Shown here: positions 1-8,781 of the stretch, one piece after another | Layout: each line of letters begins with the position of its first letter | Position numbering within the stretch: the first letter of the stretch is position 1 | Assembly: GCF_001011155.1 (NCBI RefSeq) | Contig: NZ_CP011479.1 | Coordinates: 3,490,501 to 3,554,500, forward strand | Length of the DNA: 64,000 nt | Reading direction: 5' to 3' | Source: Hoeflea sp. IMCC20628 | Lineage (GTDB): Bacteria > Pseudomonadota > Alphaproteobacteria > Rhizobiales > Rhizobiaceae | Program-made: the position numbers and the translations under genes | Notes under the pieces: model-generated | The model's input: the letters and a program-made list of their open reading frames with translations, nothing else | Told to the model about the DNA's origin: nothing | Database searches by the model: none

Positions 1-2
1 AC

Positions 3-353
3 CGGATGATCGAAACCCGTGACTTCGGCTTTGATCTGGCCCGCGACCGGCAGTGGGAGCTTGGCACCAAGGTGCGGGCATTGCTTTCCCGCAACGGCTT
101 CAAACCTGTCGCAGCTCCAGGGTTCGAGGCGCCAGGCGTTGTTGTGAGTTACACAAAGGATCCCGAATTTCAAAACGGCAAGAAGTTCGTGGCACAGGGC
201 ATGCAGATCGCCTCCGGTGTGCCGCTGATGTGTGACGAACCTGCCGATTTTCGAACATTCCGCATCGGCCTGTTCGGACTCGACAAGCTTGGCGATGTCG
301 ACGGCACCGTGGCCAGGCTTGAAACCGTTCTCGACACACTCGCGGCGGGCTGA
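3..353 (+). CDS. Class V PLP-dependent aminotransferase, C-terminal part only
   Basis: The reading frame is open at the left edge of the window, so only the last ~115 residues are visible. They match the C-terminal small domain of the alanine-glyoxylate/serine-pyruvate aminotransferase family: the stretch APGVVVSYTKD, then FQNGKKF, the GVPLMCDEP segment and a closing FRIGLFGLDKL, typical of the fold-type I class V enzymes. The PLP lysine and cofactor site lie in the missing upstream part, so activity and substrate cannot be judged. A GC-rich stem-loop follows the stop, and the next gene has its own ribosome binding site, so this is probably the last gene of its transcript. Family assignment is fairly sure; the substrate is unknown. 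Confidence 0.75.
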   Translation, partial: RMIETRDFGFDLARDRQWELGTKVRALLSRNGFKPVAAPGFEAPGVVVSYTKDPEFQNGKKFVAQGMQIASGVPLMCDEPADFRTFRIGLFGLDKLGDVDGTVARLETVLDTLAAG

Positions 354-387
354 GTTCAAACCGTAAGCGGACGACAACCTTGAACGA

Positions 388-411
388 CCGCGCATTCAGT
401 TTGATGCGCGG
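388..411 (+). terminator. Stem-loop after the aminotransferase gene
   Basis: A perfect 8-bp stem (CCGCGCAT at 388-395 with ATGCGCGG at 404-411) and an 8-nt loop lie 35 nt after the stop. It lacks a U-tract, so it may only be a weak or Rho-assisted terminator. Confidence 0.4.
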
Positions 412-585
412 CCGGCCCATGGTTTTGACGCGCTCTTGTGCCGCTTCACGCCGACATGCGGCAACAGCCTGTGTCGGAGCCGGCTCAAGCGCCGCGCAAT
501 TTCCTATTTGAACATTTCATTTCCCTGTGAAACTATTTGCTGCGGCCGGGTTTGCCGGAAGCCGTCTTTTCGAGGAGGCAGCAGC

Positions 586-1461
586 ATGATCGTCGACACC
601 CATTTGCATGTGATTGATCCGTCGGTACTGGAGTATCCCTGGCTTGCAAGTGTGCCTGCACTTAATCAGCCATGGTCCTACGAGGCTTACGCACTGGAAG
701 CCCGACGCGCCGGCATCTCCCGCACGCTGCATATGGAGGTCGACGTCGCACCGGACCATATCGAGGACGAAATCAGCAATGTCGCAACCCTCGCCGCCTT
801 GCCTGGCAGCCTGATCGTTGGAGCAATCGCCTCCTGCCGGCCCGAGGATCAGGGTTTTTCTGCCTTTTTAGACCGGGTGTCGGGCAATCCGCTGGTCAAA
901 GGATTTCGCCGCGTCCTTCATGTCATGCCGGATGAACTCTCAGAACAGCCGCTGTTTCGCGAAAACATTGCCCGCCTTTCTGGAACCGGCCTGACCTTCG
1001 ATCTTTGCGTGCTGCCGCACCAGTTGCCCAAAGCCATTGCCCTGACCGACCTCTCGCCTGACGTGCACTTCATTCTCGATCACTGCGGCGTACCCGACAT
1101 CAAGGGCGACAGCCGACAGCCATGGCGCGACAACATGGCGGAGATCGCCAAACGCCCGAATGTAACCACCAAGATTTCTGGGGTTGTCGCCTATGCCGAC
1201 CCCGAAAGCTGGATCGCCGACACCCTGCGGCCCTGGATGGAGCACACGGTCAATTGTTTCGGATGGGACCGGGTTGTCTGGGGCAGTGACTGGCCGGTGT
1301 GCACGCTTGGGGGCGGTCTTCTGGCCTGGGTTGCGGCTACGCATGCGCTTCTGGAGGGCGCGAGCTCTGACGAGAAACAGAAACTGCTCCGTGGCAATGC
1401 CGAACGGATCTGGTCTCTCGGGGTTGAGACCGGAATTCCAACCCACCATAACCATGCCTGA
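586..1461 (+). CDS. TIM-barrel amidohydrolase / lactonase (COG3618-like)
   Basis: A 291-residue metal-dependent hydrolase of the amidohydrolase superfamily. The N-terminus carries the HxH metal pair (His6 and His8 in DTHLHV), a DHCG motif around His166 gives a further ligand or catalytic residue, and GSDWPV near Asp235 is the usual late active-site aspartate. This layout fits the group containing L-fuconolactonase, rhamnonolactonase and 2-pyrone-4,6-dicarboxylate lactonase, which open sugar or aromatic lactones. The start is the ATG at 586, preceded by a strong GAGGAGG at 572-578; an upstream in-frame extension to 436 has no such site and no family resemblance. No sugar operon surrounds it, so the substrate is open. 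An enolase-superfamily sugar-acid enzyme lies 14 kb away but linkage is not evident. Confidence 0.8.
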   Translation: MIVDTHLHVIDPSVLEYPWLASVPALNQPWSYEAYALEARRAGISRTLHMEVDVAPDHIEDEISNVATLAALPGSLIVGAIASCRPEDQGFSAFLDRVSGNPLVKGFRRVLHVMPDELSEQPLFRENIARLSGTGLTFDLCVLPHQLPKAIALTDLSPDVHFILDHCGVPDIKGDSRQPWRDNMAEIAKRPNVTTKISGVVAYADPESWIADTLRPWMEHTVNCFGWDRVVWGSDWPVCTLGGGLLAWVAATHALLEGASSDEKQKLLRGNAERIWSLGVETGIPTHHNHA

Positions 1462-1572
1462 AACCTGCTGCGGCAAGCAGAGTATACTGTAGCTCTGGCT
1501 TGAAAGATTTCATCGGCGATGTAATAAGTTGAATTGTATATTGCCAGATAAAATGAACCGGGAGTTTCATTC

Positions 1573-2118
1573 TTGACCCTTAAATATCTGATGACAAGCG
1601 GTCGCGCGGCGATCCTGGTGACGGGCTTGGCCTTGTCGATGTCGGCAGCCTATGCGCAAACCACCGATCGTCCGGCGGCAGCAGCAGCGGCCCAGACCTC
1701 GAAGAACAATTGGGCGGTCAATTGCGGCACGGGTGAAACCGCAGAGGCACCGCTTTTGTGCCAGATGATGCAGAATGTTGTTGTTCAGGAAACCAACCAG
1801 CGGCTTCTCACCGTTGTCGTGCGCCCACAAAAAGACTCCGCCAATCACACCCTGACCCTGGCATTGCCGCATGGCGTTGACTTCATCAAGGGCGTGGAAG
1901 TGCAGGTGGACGAAAAGGAAGCCTTCAACGTTCCGGTGCAGACCAGCAATGGCCAAGGTGCATTTTCGAACCTCCCGATCAGCGACGAACTGCTTGCCGA
2001 TCTGAAAGCCGGTACATCCGTGAAGTTCACCTTTCATGCTGTATCGGGGCAGACCTTTGCCGTGCCGATCAGCCTGATCGGCTTTTCGACAGCCTATGAC
2101 AAACTGTCCGCCGGCTGA
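1573..2118 (+). CDS. Invasion-associated locus B (IalB) family secreted protein
   Basis: A 181-residue protein with a cleavable signal peptide (hydrophobic residues ~10-27 ending AYAQ) and the IalB core: a WAVNC strand, a paired cysteine about 15 residues later, QETNQRLLTVVVR, then LPHGVDFIKGVEVQVD. The family is periplasmic or outer-membrane linked in Alphaproteobacteria; IalB of Bartonella is tied to erythrocyte invasion but free-living relatives also carry it, and its biochemistry is unknown. The usual second cysteine pair after the central beta region is missing here (VQTSNGQGAFSNL instead). The TTG at 1573 is favoured because a GGGAG lies 9 nt before it; an in-frame ATG at 1591 also leaves a signal peptide. 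The next gene follows after 5 nt. Confidence 0.75.
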   Translation: MTLKYLMTSGRAAILVTGLALSMSAAYAQTTDRPAAAAAAQTSKNNWAVNCGTGETAEAPLLCQMMQNVVVQETNQRLLTVVVRPQKDSANHTLTLALPHGVDFIKGVEVQVDEKEAFNVPVQTSNGQGAFSNLPISDELLADLKAGTSVKFTFHAVSGQTFAVPISLIGFSTAYDKLSAG

Positions 2119-2123
2119 GCATT

Positions 2124-2507
2124 ATGACTGGCGACATCAAGGGCGGGTTCAAGGATCAGAACTTTTTTGACAAAAGTGTTGCTCTGGACGGCTCGTCCTT
2201 CGTCAATTGCGTGTTTTCGAAATGCACCATGATCTATTCCGGAGGCGAGGTTCCGACGCTGTCGGGATGCCGGTTTGACGACTGCGGCTGGCAATTCGGC
2301 GGCGATGCGGCCAACACGATCGCTTTCCTGTCCGGCATGTATCGCGGCGGCTTCGACCGGCTGATTGAATCGACGTTTCACGAGATCCGGCGCGGCGCGA
2401 TTATCAGCCAGCCTGCCCCGCCAAGCCCAGCTAAGACCGGCGCGTCGGCTGCAGCCAGGTTCCTCAAACCCTTGCGGATTTTCCGAATACCTAAACAGGA
2501 ACAGTGA
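2124..2507 (+). CDS. Small unknown protein downstream of the IalB gene
   Basis: A 127-residue protein starting 5 nt after the IalB-like gene, so the two are probably co-transcribed. The first ~90 residues have regularly spaced small and aromatic residues and cysteines (SSFVNCVFSKC, GCRFDDCGWQF), which resembles a short pentapeptide-like beta solenoid; this is an impression from spacing, not a match. There is no signal peptide and no membrane segment. The last 35 residues are proline- and alanine-rich and probably disordered. No catalytic motif is visible. I do not recognise a named family. It is judged real because of its tight spacing and coding-like composition. Confidence 0.5.
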   Translation: MTGDIKGGFKDQNFFDKSVALDGSSFVNCVFSKCTMIYSGGEVPTLSGCRFDDCGWQFGGDAANTIAFLSGMYRGGFDRLIESTFHEIRRGAIISQPAPPSPAKTGASAAARFLKPLRIFRIPKQEQ

Positions 2508-2579
2508 TCATCGTGCCCGTCGGCCAGGACAGCGACGGGGTTCGCCACGAGGCCGTGTTCTTCTGATAACACCAAGCTG

Positions 2580-3080
2580 TCAGGCCGGCGGTTGCCATCG
2601 CAACAGATCGTAAACGCCCTTGTCCTCAACCGTCTCGAAGCCAAGCCGCTTGTAAAGCCGCATCGCCGGGTTGGTCTTCTCGACATGAATGCTGACCGCC
2701 TTTGACAACCCCGCGGCTTCATCCATGACATCGCGGAGCAATGCCGAGCCGACCCCCTGTCCGCGCGTGTCAGGCATCAAGGCGATGTCGATGATGCGGT
2801 GTTCACTCGGCCACTGTTCCAGGTAGAGCCGCCCAATGGGCTTTCCGGCCCGTTCCAGCACAAGCCACAGGGCATCGGGGTAGTGCTCGCGGTAATGGGC
2901 GTGCTGGGCCTGAAACTGCATCTCCAGGAATGTGGCCTTCTGCTCGTCGCTCCAGGGCCAGGGCGCCAGTTCGTCCTCGCGGGTGGAAGCGTAAAGCGCG
3001 GAGAGGAACCCGAGATCTTCGGTCGTCATCGACCGGCATGTCAGCCCCAGCGCCTCGGCCCGGTGATAACGAGGGACCAC
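2580..3080 (-). CDS. GNAT-family N-acetyltransferase
   Basis: A 166-residue acetyltransferase of the GNAT fold. The acetyl-CoA binding loop is visible as DTRGQGVGSALLRDV, followed by the family's beta5/alpha4 segment NPAMRLYKRLGFETV. The early ASTREDELAPWPWSD and AQHAHYREHYPDA segments are typical of a small group of uncharacterised GNATs. The start chosen is a GTG at 3080 preceded by GGGGGA about 10 nt upstream; an internal ATG at 3029 would cut the first beta strand, and the in-frame extension further upstream runs into the IS element at 3159. With the GTG start the gene is complete and ends about 80 nt before the element. The substrate is unknown. Confidence 0.75.
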   Translation of the reverse strand: MVPRYHRAEALGLTCRSMTTEDLGFLSALYASTREDELAPWPWSDEQKATFLEMQFQAQHAHYREHYPDALWLVLERAGKPIGRLYLEQWPSEHRIIDIALMPDTRGQGVGSALLRDVMDEAAGLSKAVSIHVEKTNPAMRLYKRLGFETVEDKGVYDLLRWQPPA

Positions 3081-3158
3081 AGGACTGTTTCCCCCGCAGT
3101 CCTGGTCTCCACACTGCGCGCTCCCCGCCAGATGCTCTGATGCTTCACCCATAGAATG

Positions 3159-4533
3159 GTAATTACCCACCCCCTTGCCATGCACCACAATGTCTGAATC
3201 CATGATGATATGGATCGGACTGATTTGCAGCAGCTGAGCAAGGACGAATTGATCGAGATGGTGCTTCGGCTCCAACGGCCTGCCAAGGATTCTCGGACGT
3301 CTTCCAAGCCGCCCTCTACGGACAAGAAAGAGAAACGCGTCAACTCACGACCGGGTGGAGCCAAGCCCGGGCATGAACCCCACAATAGGGTGCTGGCGGA
3401 TTTTGCCGACATGTTTCGCGATCATGAACCGACCGCCTGCAAGAGATGCGGCCATGCGTTTTCCGGTGATGATACGATGGTGCTGGCCGGGGCCTATGAC
3501 GAGATCGATATTCCTGCGATCCGTCCTCATGTCACCCGGCATCGGCGTTTTTCCTGTCATTGCCCGCAATGCGGCACGACGACAAAAGCCACCGCACCTG
3601 CCGTGGCAACCGCAACGCCGTTCGGGCCAGGCATTCACGCGCTGGCGATCTACCTCAAGAGTTTCCATGCATTGTCTTACGAACGCCTGAGCGGTGTGTT
3701 CATGGATATCTTCGGCCTCCATGCGAGCGAGGGCGCGATCATGAACATGTTTGCCCGCTCCCGTCCGAGCTTCCAGGCCACAGCACAGGCCGCCAAGGCC
3801 AGCCTTCGAGCCGCCCGCGTTGTCGCCAGCGACGAAACCGGTGTGCGTATTGAGGGCACAAATGCCCAACACTGGGTTTTTCATTGCAAGGATGCCGTTG
3901 TCCACCAGCCCGATTACTCCCGTGCAGCACGGGTCGTTCACGAGACCATGGGCGGCCATGTCCCCGAGGTATGGATATCTGATCGGTATTCAGCCCAGCA
4001 ATCTCACGGCCATCGACATCAAACCTGCCTTGCACATTTGGCGCGTGATACAGCCTTTGCGCTGGAACATGGCGAGGATGATCTCCCTCTTCGCTTCCAG
4101 CTTTGGTTTGGCCGTGTGTTTGATTTCGCCAGAGCCATAAGCACATTCGCTGCGTCTACCGTCGCAAGCAAGAAGCGCAAATTCGATAAACAGCTTGCCG
4201 GGCTTCTATGCGCCCCGACTTCATGCGACCTGGCCCAAAAGCTCCAGGCCAAGATCGGGCGGGCCCGCGATCAGCTGCTGACGTTTTGCGACTATCCCGG
4301 AGAAGTCGATGTCACCAACAACACATCTGAGCGAAAGCTCCGTCCATGGGTCATTCAGCGAAAGGTGACAAACGGATATCGCGCCATGTGGGCCGCCCAA
4401 GCCGAAGCGAACATACGCACGACAGTCGATACCGCACGCCTCAAAGGCGCAAACCCCTTCCAGGTCATCGCATCCGTCCTGGCATAGGCCGGTAGAAGAA
4501 CCGGAAATCACGAATTCAGGGGTGGGTAATTAC
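3159..4533 (+). mobile_element. Complete IS66-type insertion sequence (single-gene form)
   Basis: A 1375-bp element bounded by inverted repeats GTAATTACCCACCCC (3159-3173) and its exact complement (4519-4533). Ends beginning GTAA are typical of the IS66 family. It carries one transposase gene and no accessory tnpA/tnpB, as in the ISBst12-like branch. No 8-bp target duplication is present: the left flank is ATAGAATG, and the right end abuts a second partial copy rather than chromosome. Confidence 0.85.
3210..4487 (+). CDS. IS66-family transposase
   Basis: A 425-residue TnpC-like DDE transposase. An N-terminal helical leucine-rich segment (LSKDELIEMVLRLQ) is followed by the SSKPPSTDKK stretch, a zinc-binding domain with CKRCG and CPQCG pairs (residues ~75-120), and a catalytic core with Asp208 in ASDETG, Asp258 in ISDRYSA and Glu374 in NNTSERKLRPW, all in the expected order. 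The protein is intact from 51 nt inside the left terminal repeat to 32 nt before the right one, so the element may still be active. IS66 elements normally carry two helper genes; none is present, as in the single-gene branch of the family. Confidence 0.9.
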   Translation: MDRTDLQQLSKDELIEMVLRLQRPAKDSRTSSKPPSTDKKEKRVNSRPGGAKPGHEPHNRVLADFADMFRDHEPTACKRCGHAFSGDDTMVLAGAYDEIDIPAIRPHVTRHRRFSCHCPQCGTTTKATAPAVATATPFGPGIHALAIYLKSFHALSYERLSGVFMDIFGLHASEGAIMNMFARSRPSFQATAQAAKASLRAARVVASDETGVRIEGTNAQHWVFHCKDAVVHQPDYSRAARVVHETMGGHVPEVWISDRYSAQQSHGHRHQTCLAHLARDTAFALEHGEDDLPLRFQLWFGRVFDFARAISTFAASTVASKKRKFDKQLAGLLCAPTSCDLAQKLQAKIGRARDQLLTFCDYPGEVDVTNNTSERKLRPWVIQRKVTNGYRAMWAAQAEANIRTTVDTARLKGANPFQVIASVLA

Positions 4534-5325
4534 TGAACATGTTTGCCCGCTCCCGTCCGAGCTTCCAGGCCACAGCACAGGCCGCCAAGGCCAGCCTTCG
4601 AGCCGCCCGCGTTGTCGCCAGCGACGAAACCGGTGTGCGTATTGAGGGCACAAATGCCCAACACTGGGTTTTTCATTGCAAGGATGCCGTTGTCCACCAG
4701 CCCGATTACTCCCGTGCAGCACGGGTCGTTCACGAGACCATGGGCGGCCATGTCCCCGAGGTATGGATATCTGATCGGTATTCAGCCCAGCAATCTCACG
4801 GCCATCGACATCAAACCTGCCTTGCACATTTGGCGCGTGATACAGCCTTTGCGCTGGAACATGGCGAGGATGATCTCCCTCTTCGCTTCCAGCTTTGGTT
4901 TGGCCGTGTGTTTGATTTCGCCAGAGCCATAAGCACATTCGCTGCGTCTACCGTCGCAAGCAAGAAGCGCAAATTCGATAAACAGCTTGCGGGGCTTCTA
5001 TGCGCCCCGACTTCATGCGACCTGGCCCAAAAGCTCCAGGCCAAGATCGGGCGGGCCCGCGATCAGCTGCTGACGTTTTGCGACTATCCCGGAGAAGTCG
5101 ATGTCACCAACAACACATCTGAGCGAAAGCTCCGTCCATGGGTCATTCAGAGAAAGGTGACAAACGGATATCGCGCCATGTGGGCCGCCCAAGCCGAGGC
5201 GGATGTACGCACAACCGTCGATACCGCCCGCCTTAAAGGCGCAAATCCCTTCCAGGTTATCGCATCCGTCTTGGCGTAGGCCGACATCAAGGCCCGAAAT
5301 CATAAATTCAGGGGTGGGTAATTAC
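4534..5325 (+). mobile_element. 3' fragment of a second IS66-type copy, in tandem
   Basis: Directly after the right end of the complete element lies a 792-bp repeat of its positions 3742-4533, ending in the same terminal repeat (5311-5325). There is no left terminal repeat. The first ~664 bp differ from the upstream copy at only two positions seen (4991 and 5151), while the last ~128 bp differ at about 20, so this is not a simple recent duplication. Confidence 0.85.
4539..5279 (+). pseudogene. 5'-truncated IS66 transposase
   Basis: A 246-codon open frame equal to the C-terminal 58% of the upstream transposase, starting at an internal ATG. It keeps all three catalytic acidic residues but lacks the N-terminal helical and zinc-binding parts needed to bind the ends, so it is not expected to be an active transposase. 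It differs from the full protein by only two residues near the end (DV for NI), although the DNA there has many silent changes. Confidence 0.85.
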
Positions 5326-7459
5326 CCGAACCGCCAGTGTTGCCGTTCAGCGAGATCGCATTGGCAGCGTTGTTCTGGGTAATCGTACCGTTGTAGTTCA
5401 CCGTGGCGGTGCTGCCATCCACGCTGAAGGCCATTCCCGTTGGCGACAGGATCGCCGTATTGGCGCCAAAAGTGAATGTGCCGGACGAGCCGCCCAGAAT
5501 ATCAATGCCAGCGTCGCCGCCATTCAAATTGGAAGCGCCGTTGAAATTGTAGGTGCCATCGGCATTGTTGAACTGAAACCCTGTACCGTTGGTGCTGCTG
5601 ATTTCTGCATCAGAGGTCAGGGTGCCGGAATGACTGTTGAGCACTTCAATGGTTGCGCCAGCCCCCGATTGGGTCAGCGACGAAGTGCTGTCAAATGCGG
5701 CGTTGAGAGAACCGCCATCAATGCTCAAGCTGGTTCCGCCGGTGCTCACCACATCAACATTGGTGAAGCTGGCGGAGCCCGTGAGATTGGTAAGTACAAT
5801 GCCGGGATTGGCGCCATTGTTCAGGGCTGCATCGGTCACGCTGATCACCGCAGCAGAATTGGCAAAATCCAAACCGCCGCCTGTGGTGATAACGTCATTG
5901 ATCGTGGCCGATCCGGTAAATCCGCTGCCGGTAATTCCCGTCACGGAATTGGTGGTCAGGCCGGCAATCCTGGTGTCGGCAAAATGACCAATATTGATGC
6001 CGGAGACGATTGGCCGCCCGCCAAGACTGGTGATGATCAACACACTGCTGGCCGAATCGGGCAGGATCACCGTGGCGCCGTCACTATCGCCCGCACCAAT
6101 CACCTGCTGTCGATCACTGTTGAGCGTGAACACGCTGCCGATCGCACCGGCGACATCTACCGGCAGGAACGTGTCGCCCGCACCGGCAAGTCCCTGGGCG
6201 GTGACGAACTCGCAGGCATTGGCGACGCTGGAGCAGTCATCCGCCCCCCGCCCCGTGTTGGCGACAAAAAACGCCTGAAGTGTTTCACCGCTCTCCGCAT
6301 CCGTGACTGGCGCCAAGGTCTGAACCGTGCCGCCTTGCACCACCGGCGTAACGATATCATCATCGCGGTACACCCGCCGTTTCATCAGCCGGTCCAGACC
6401 GCTCAGTTGCCGCTCGTCCTCGACCGACTGGCTGGCGCCACCGATCGGCATCCGCAAACGGACGATACCGCTGGCTTCGGTGCCGCGCACCTTGTCGGTG
6501 CGAATTTCGCCGCCAAAACTGAGTTTGGCGCCATCAAACCCAAAGGGATCGTCGATCTCGACTTCGGCGCGGAAGCGAGGCCCTTCCACAAGGGTATTTC
6601 CGCGTTCAAATCGGAAATACCCGGCGTTCAGTCGGATGGCTACTTCGGAAAAATCAACCTTGACGCCGGCTTCGACATCAAAGCCCGGCAACGCCCGCTC
6701 AACCAGATCGGTGCCGACATTGACGATGTTGAAGCCGTCCAACGCGACGCCGCCACCTGTTACGCCGACCACATATTGTTTTCCGGATGGCAAGTAGGCG
6801 TTGGCGCGGAATTCCAGGTGCTCGGTGATCAGCTCGGCGCCAAGCGTGCCCTGATAGAACATATTGTCATAGGCAGTGCGGCGGGCATCAATAAACCCGT
6901 AAACCCCGAAAATAGCATCGGTTCCGAAAAAGCCGCCAGGCACTATTTGCCGGTAGCCGAGCCCGAAATTGCCCTCCTGCACATCACCAGTCCAGGCCGA
7001 GGCGCGCAAGTCGGTGAACAGCATCGAATCCTGGGTCTGCACCAACGGCGCAAACAGATTGACCTGACCCATGCTGCGGCTGCCGGGCGCAACGGTAAAC
7101 TCAACATGCGGATGCCATTTCTTGCCGCCGGCGAGACCGTCTATGCCGGGAACAAATTTCCGGGGCGGCGCGGTAGCAGCCCCATAGGAATGGTCGAGAA
7201 GGACCCCGAGATTGTCATCCATGTCCTGCTGCGAAACCGCATAGCTGGCGTCGGATGTCTCCAGCTTTGACGCCTTTACAGGCTTGGAAACCCTGGCAGC
7301 CTCAGGCTTTTTGGCTAAATCGGTATCACCACGGAGATTTTTCCATAGGTCTTTCGCTTCTGTAGCCGAGGTCATCCCTGCCGAAATAGTAGCAAGGGTC
7401 GCAGTCAGACACGAAGAGCATGCGAGTCTGTTTCGAAAATGAAACACGTTTTCCCCCAA
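5300..7459 (-). pseudogene. Inverse autotransporter adhesin (intimin/invasin type), 3' end removed by the IS
   Basis: The first ~711 codons are native. A long signal peptide (residues ~1-34) is followed by a linker and then an inverse-autotransporter beta-barrel at about residues 110-345 with alternating aromatic strands (FGLGYRQIVPGGFFG, RLNAGYFRFERG). Intimin-like proteins keep the barrel at the N-terminus and export a C-terminal passenger. Here the passenger (from ~385) looks like a right-handed beta-helix rich in N, G, S and T, and it begins with a CSSVANAC cysteine pair. The frame enters the IS end at 5325 and stops after eight IS-encoded residues, so the passenger's end and any tip domain are lost. 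A short passenger could still be displayed. The barrel assignment is good; function beyond adhesion is unknown. Confidence 0.75.
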
Positions 7460-8088
7460 CGAAACACTGGCATGCCCGGTGGCTGAATCAATAGAGCATC
7501 GCCTTTGTTTTTACTGACCATATCTTAGGGTTGAATTCAAGCAGGTATTCCATTTGCAGCAAAACAGAATCTTGAATCTGTCACCAACAGGCAACATCCT
7601 TTAAGTATATAATTTGATTTCGCCTTTCCTCATACAGATTTTGCTATTGAATCCTATAATGATTTTAATGAGATTCCATCAGTCCGCGGAAATTGCTTCC
7701 AATTCAAACCGAAACGTTGCCCTTGGTTCTGCTTTTTGCAGCTCATCTACAATTTGCACAACCATAGATACTACCGAATCTTCAGTTTTCTCAGATGTAA
7801 AATTGGTTAACAAACTGTTAGTAAATGAAAATTCACGCACAATTTTGAATTTCGGCGAATAAAAGCGGTTTCTGTCCAGATGCGCATCGCGTGATGCCGG
7901 ATCAACATGATGCCCACTGAACCTTCAGATCAGCATGTTGTTGTCGAGCAGCGCTCTTGAACCCTCTGCGGCGGATCTGCCTGGTTTTTCAGCGACAATT
8001 CCACAGCATCGTTCGACTGACTGACAAAAATCCGTCTCAGCCCATGAAACCAATGCGGCAGAATGCGTCTTACCAATCCGACGATGCT
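7460..8088. other. AT-rich intergenic stretch, no credible gene
   Basis: About 630 bp between the divergently placed 5' end of the adhesin gene and the 3' end of the Lrp-type regulator. The part from ~7500 to ~7880 is clearly richer in A+T than its surroundings. It contains an 82-codon open frame (7614-7862) without a ribosome binding site or a recognisable product. The promoter of the adhesin gene must lie in its left part. No terminator with a U-tract was found. Confidence 0.6.
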
Positions 8089-8532
8089 CTAACGCCGGGT
8101 CGACGGTCGACGCGACGAGAGGATCAGATTGGTCTCGCTTGAGGTAATGCCGTCCAGCTTACGTATACGCACCAGGGTATCGTCAAGCTGCTGCAACGTA
8201 TCGGTCGCCAGCTCAATGATCAGATCCCAGCGACCATTGGTCGAATGCACCGCCTGAACGGCGGGCAAGCCCTGCAATTGGGAGATGATCCGTTCAGTTC
8301 CCCGCCCCTCGATGCAGATCAGGGTCAGCCCCCTCACCGGCGCGGCGGTGACGTCGGCTCGGGTCAGGACAGAGAAGCCGGCAATTTCGCCGCTGGCGAC
8401 AAGGCGCTCAATGCGGCTGCGCACGGTGGCGCGAGCCAGTTTCAGCATGCCTGCAAGATCGGAGATCGAGGCCCGCCCGTCGCGCCGAAGTGCAGCAATC
8501 AACCGAATGTCATTTTCATCCAAAGGAGACAT
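8089..8532 (-). CDS. Lrp/AsnC-family transcriptional regulator
   Basis: A 147-residue regulator with an N-terminal winged helix-turn-helix (DENDIRLIAALRRDGRASI then LAGMLKLARATVRSRI, residues ~5-50) and a C-terminal RAM ligand-binding domain ending in an anti-parallel strand (SSETNLILS). It is divergent from the arginase and ornithine cyclodeaminase genes, which makes it the likely local regulator of arginine or ornithine catabolism, responding to one of those amino acids. That link rests on position only. The last ten residues are Arg/Ser-rich and atypical. Confidence 0.85.
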   Translation of the reverse strand: MSPLDENDIRLIAALRRDGRASISDLAGMLKLARATVRSRIERLVASGEIAGFSVLTRADVTAAPVRGLTLICIEGRGTERIISQLQGLPAVQAVHSTNGRWDLIIELATDTLQQLDDTLVRIRKLDGITSSETNLILSSRRPSTRR

Positions 8533-8781
8533 TGTCTCTTGCCTATCTGGTTGGGTGGTTTTCCGATTTGATCATAATTGGATTAATCCCTTGTGCAAAT
8601 AGCCAAGTCATTTGTTCCATACCCCGAAATCTGACCGCAAAAATGCGCGCCAGACCTTCATCAATTGCCAAAATGGAAATTGGGACTGCCACAAGTGGTG
8701 TTTTCACCGCTGGAACGGCAAACATTCCCATTCAAACCGCCATCAAGCTCTGCGAGGGTCTGGTTGAATTGAGGAAAACCG

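Larger units (their letters stand above)
3742..5325 (+). repeat. 792-bp direct tandem repeat inside the IS region
   Basis: Unit 1 is 3742-4533 and unit 2 is 4534-5325, in direct orientation with no spacer. Such a tandem can expand or collapse by homologous recombination. Confidence 0.9.

Noticed and set aside
436-585. N-terminal extension of the amidohydrolase
   Set aside because: Cys/Arg-rich translation unlike the family; the strong ribosome site belongs to the ATG at 586.
2580-3275. GNAT gene disrupted by the IS element
   Set aside because: The longer frame runs into the IS, but a GTG at 3080 with a good ribosome site gives a complete GNAT ending before the element.
3159-5325. Two full IS copies forming a composite transposon
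   Set aside because: The second unit lacks its left end and the first third of the transposase, and no cargo lies between the units.
3151-5333. 8-bp target duplication around the IS tandem
   Set aside because: Left flank ATAGAATG and right flank CCGAACCG do not match.
5630-7270. 546-codon plus-strand open frame
   Set aside because: It is antisense to the inverse autotransporter gene; its composition (Gly/Ala/Arg/His-rich) and lack of any recognisable domain mark it as a shadow frame.
7614-7862. 82-codon gene in the AT-rich region
   Set aside because: No ribosome site, no family resemblance, and the AT-rich composition explains the open frame.
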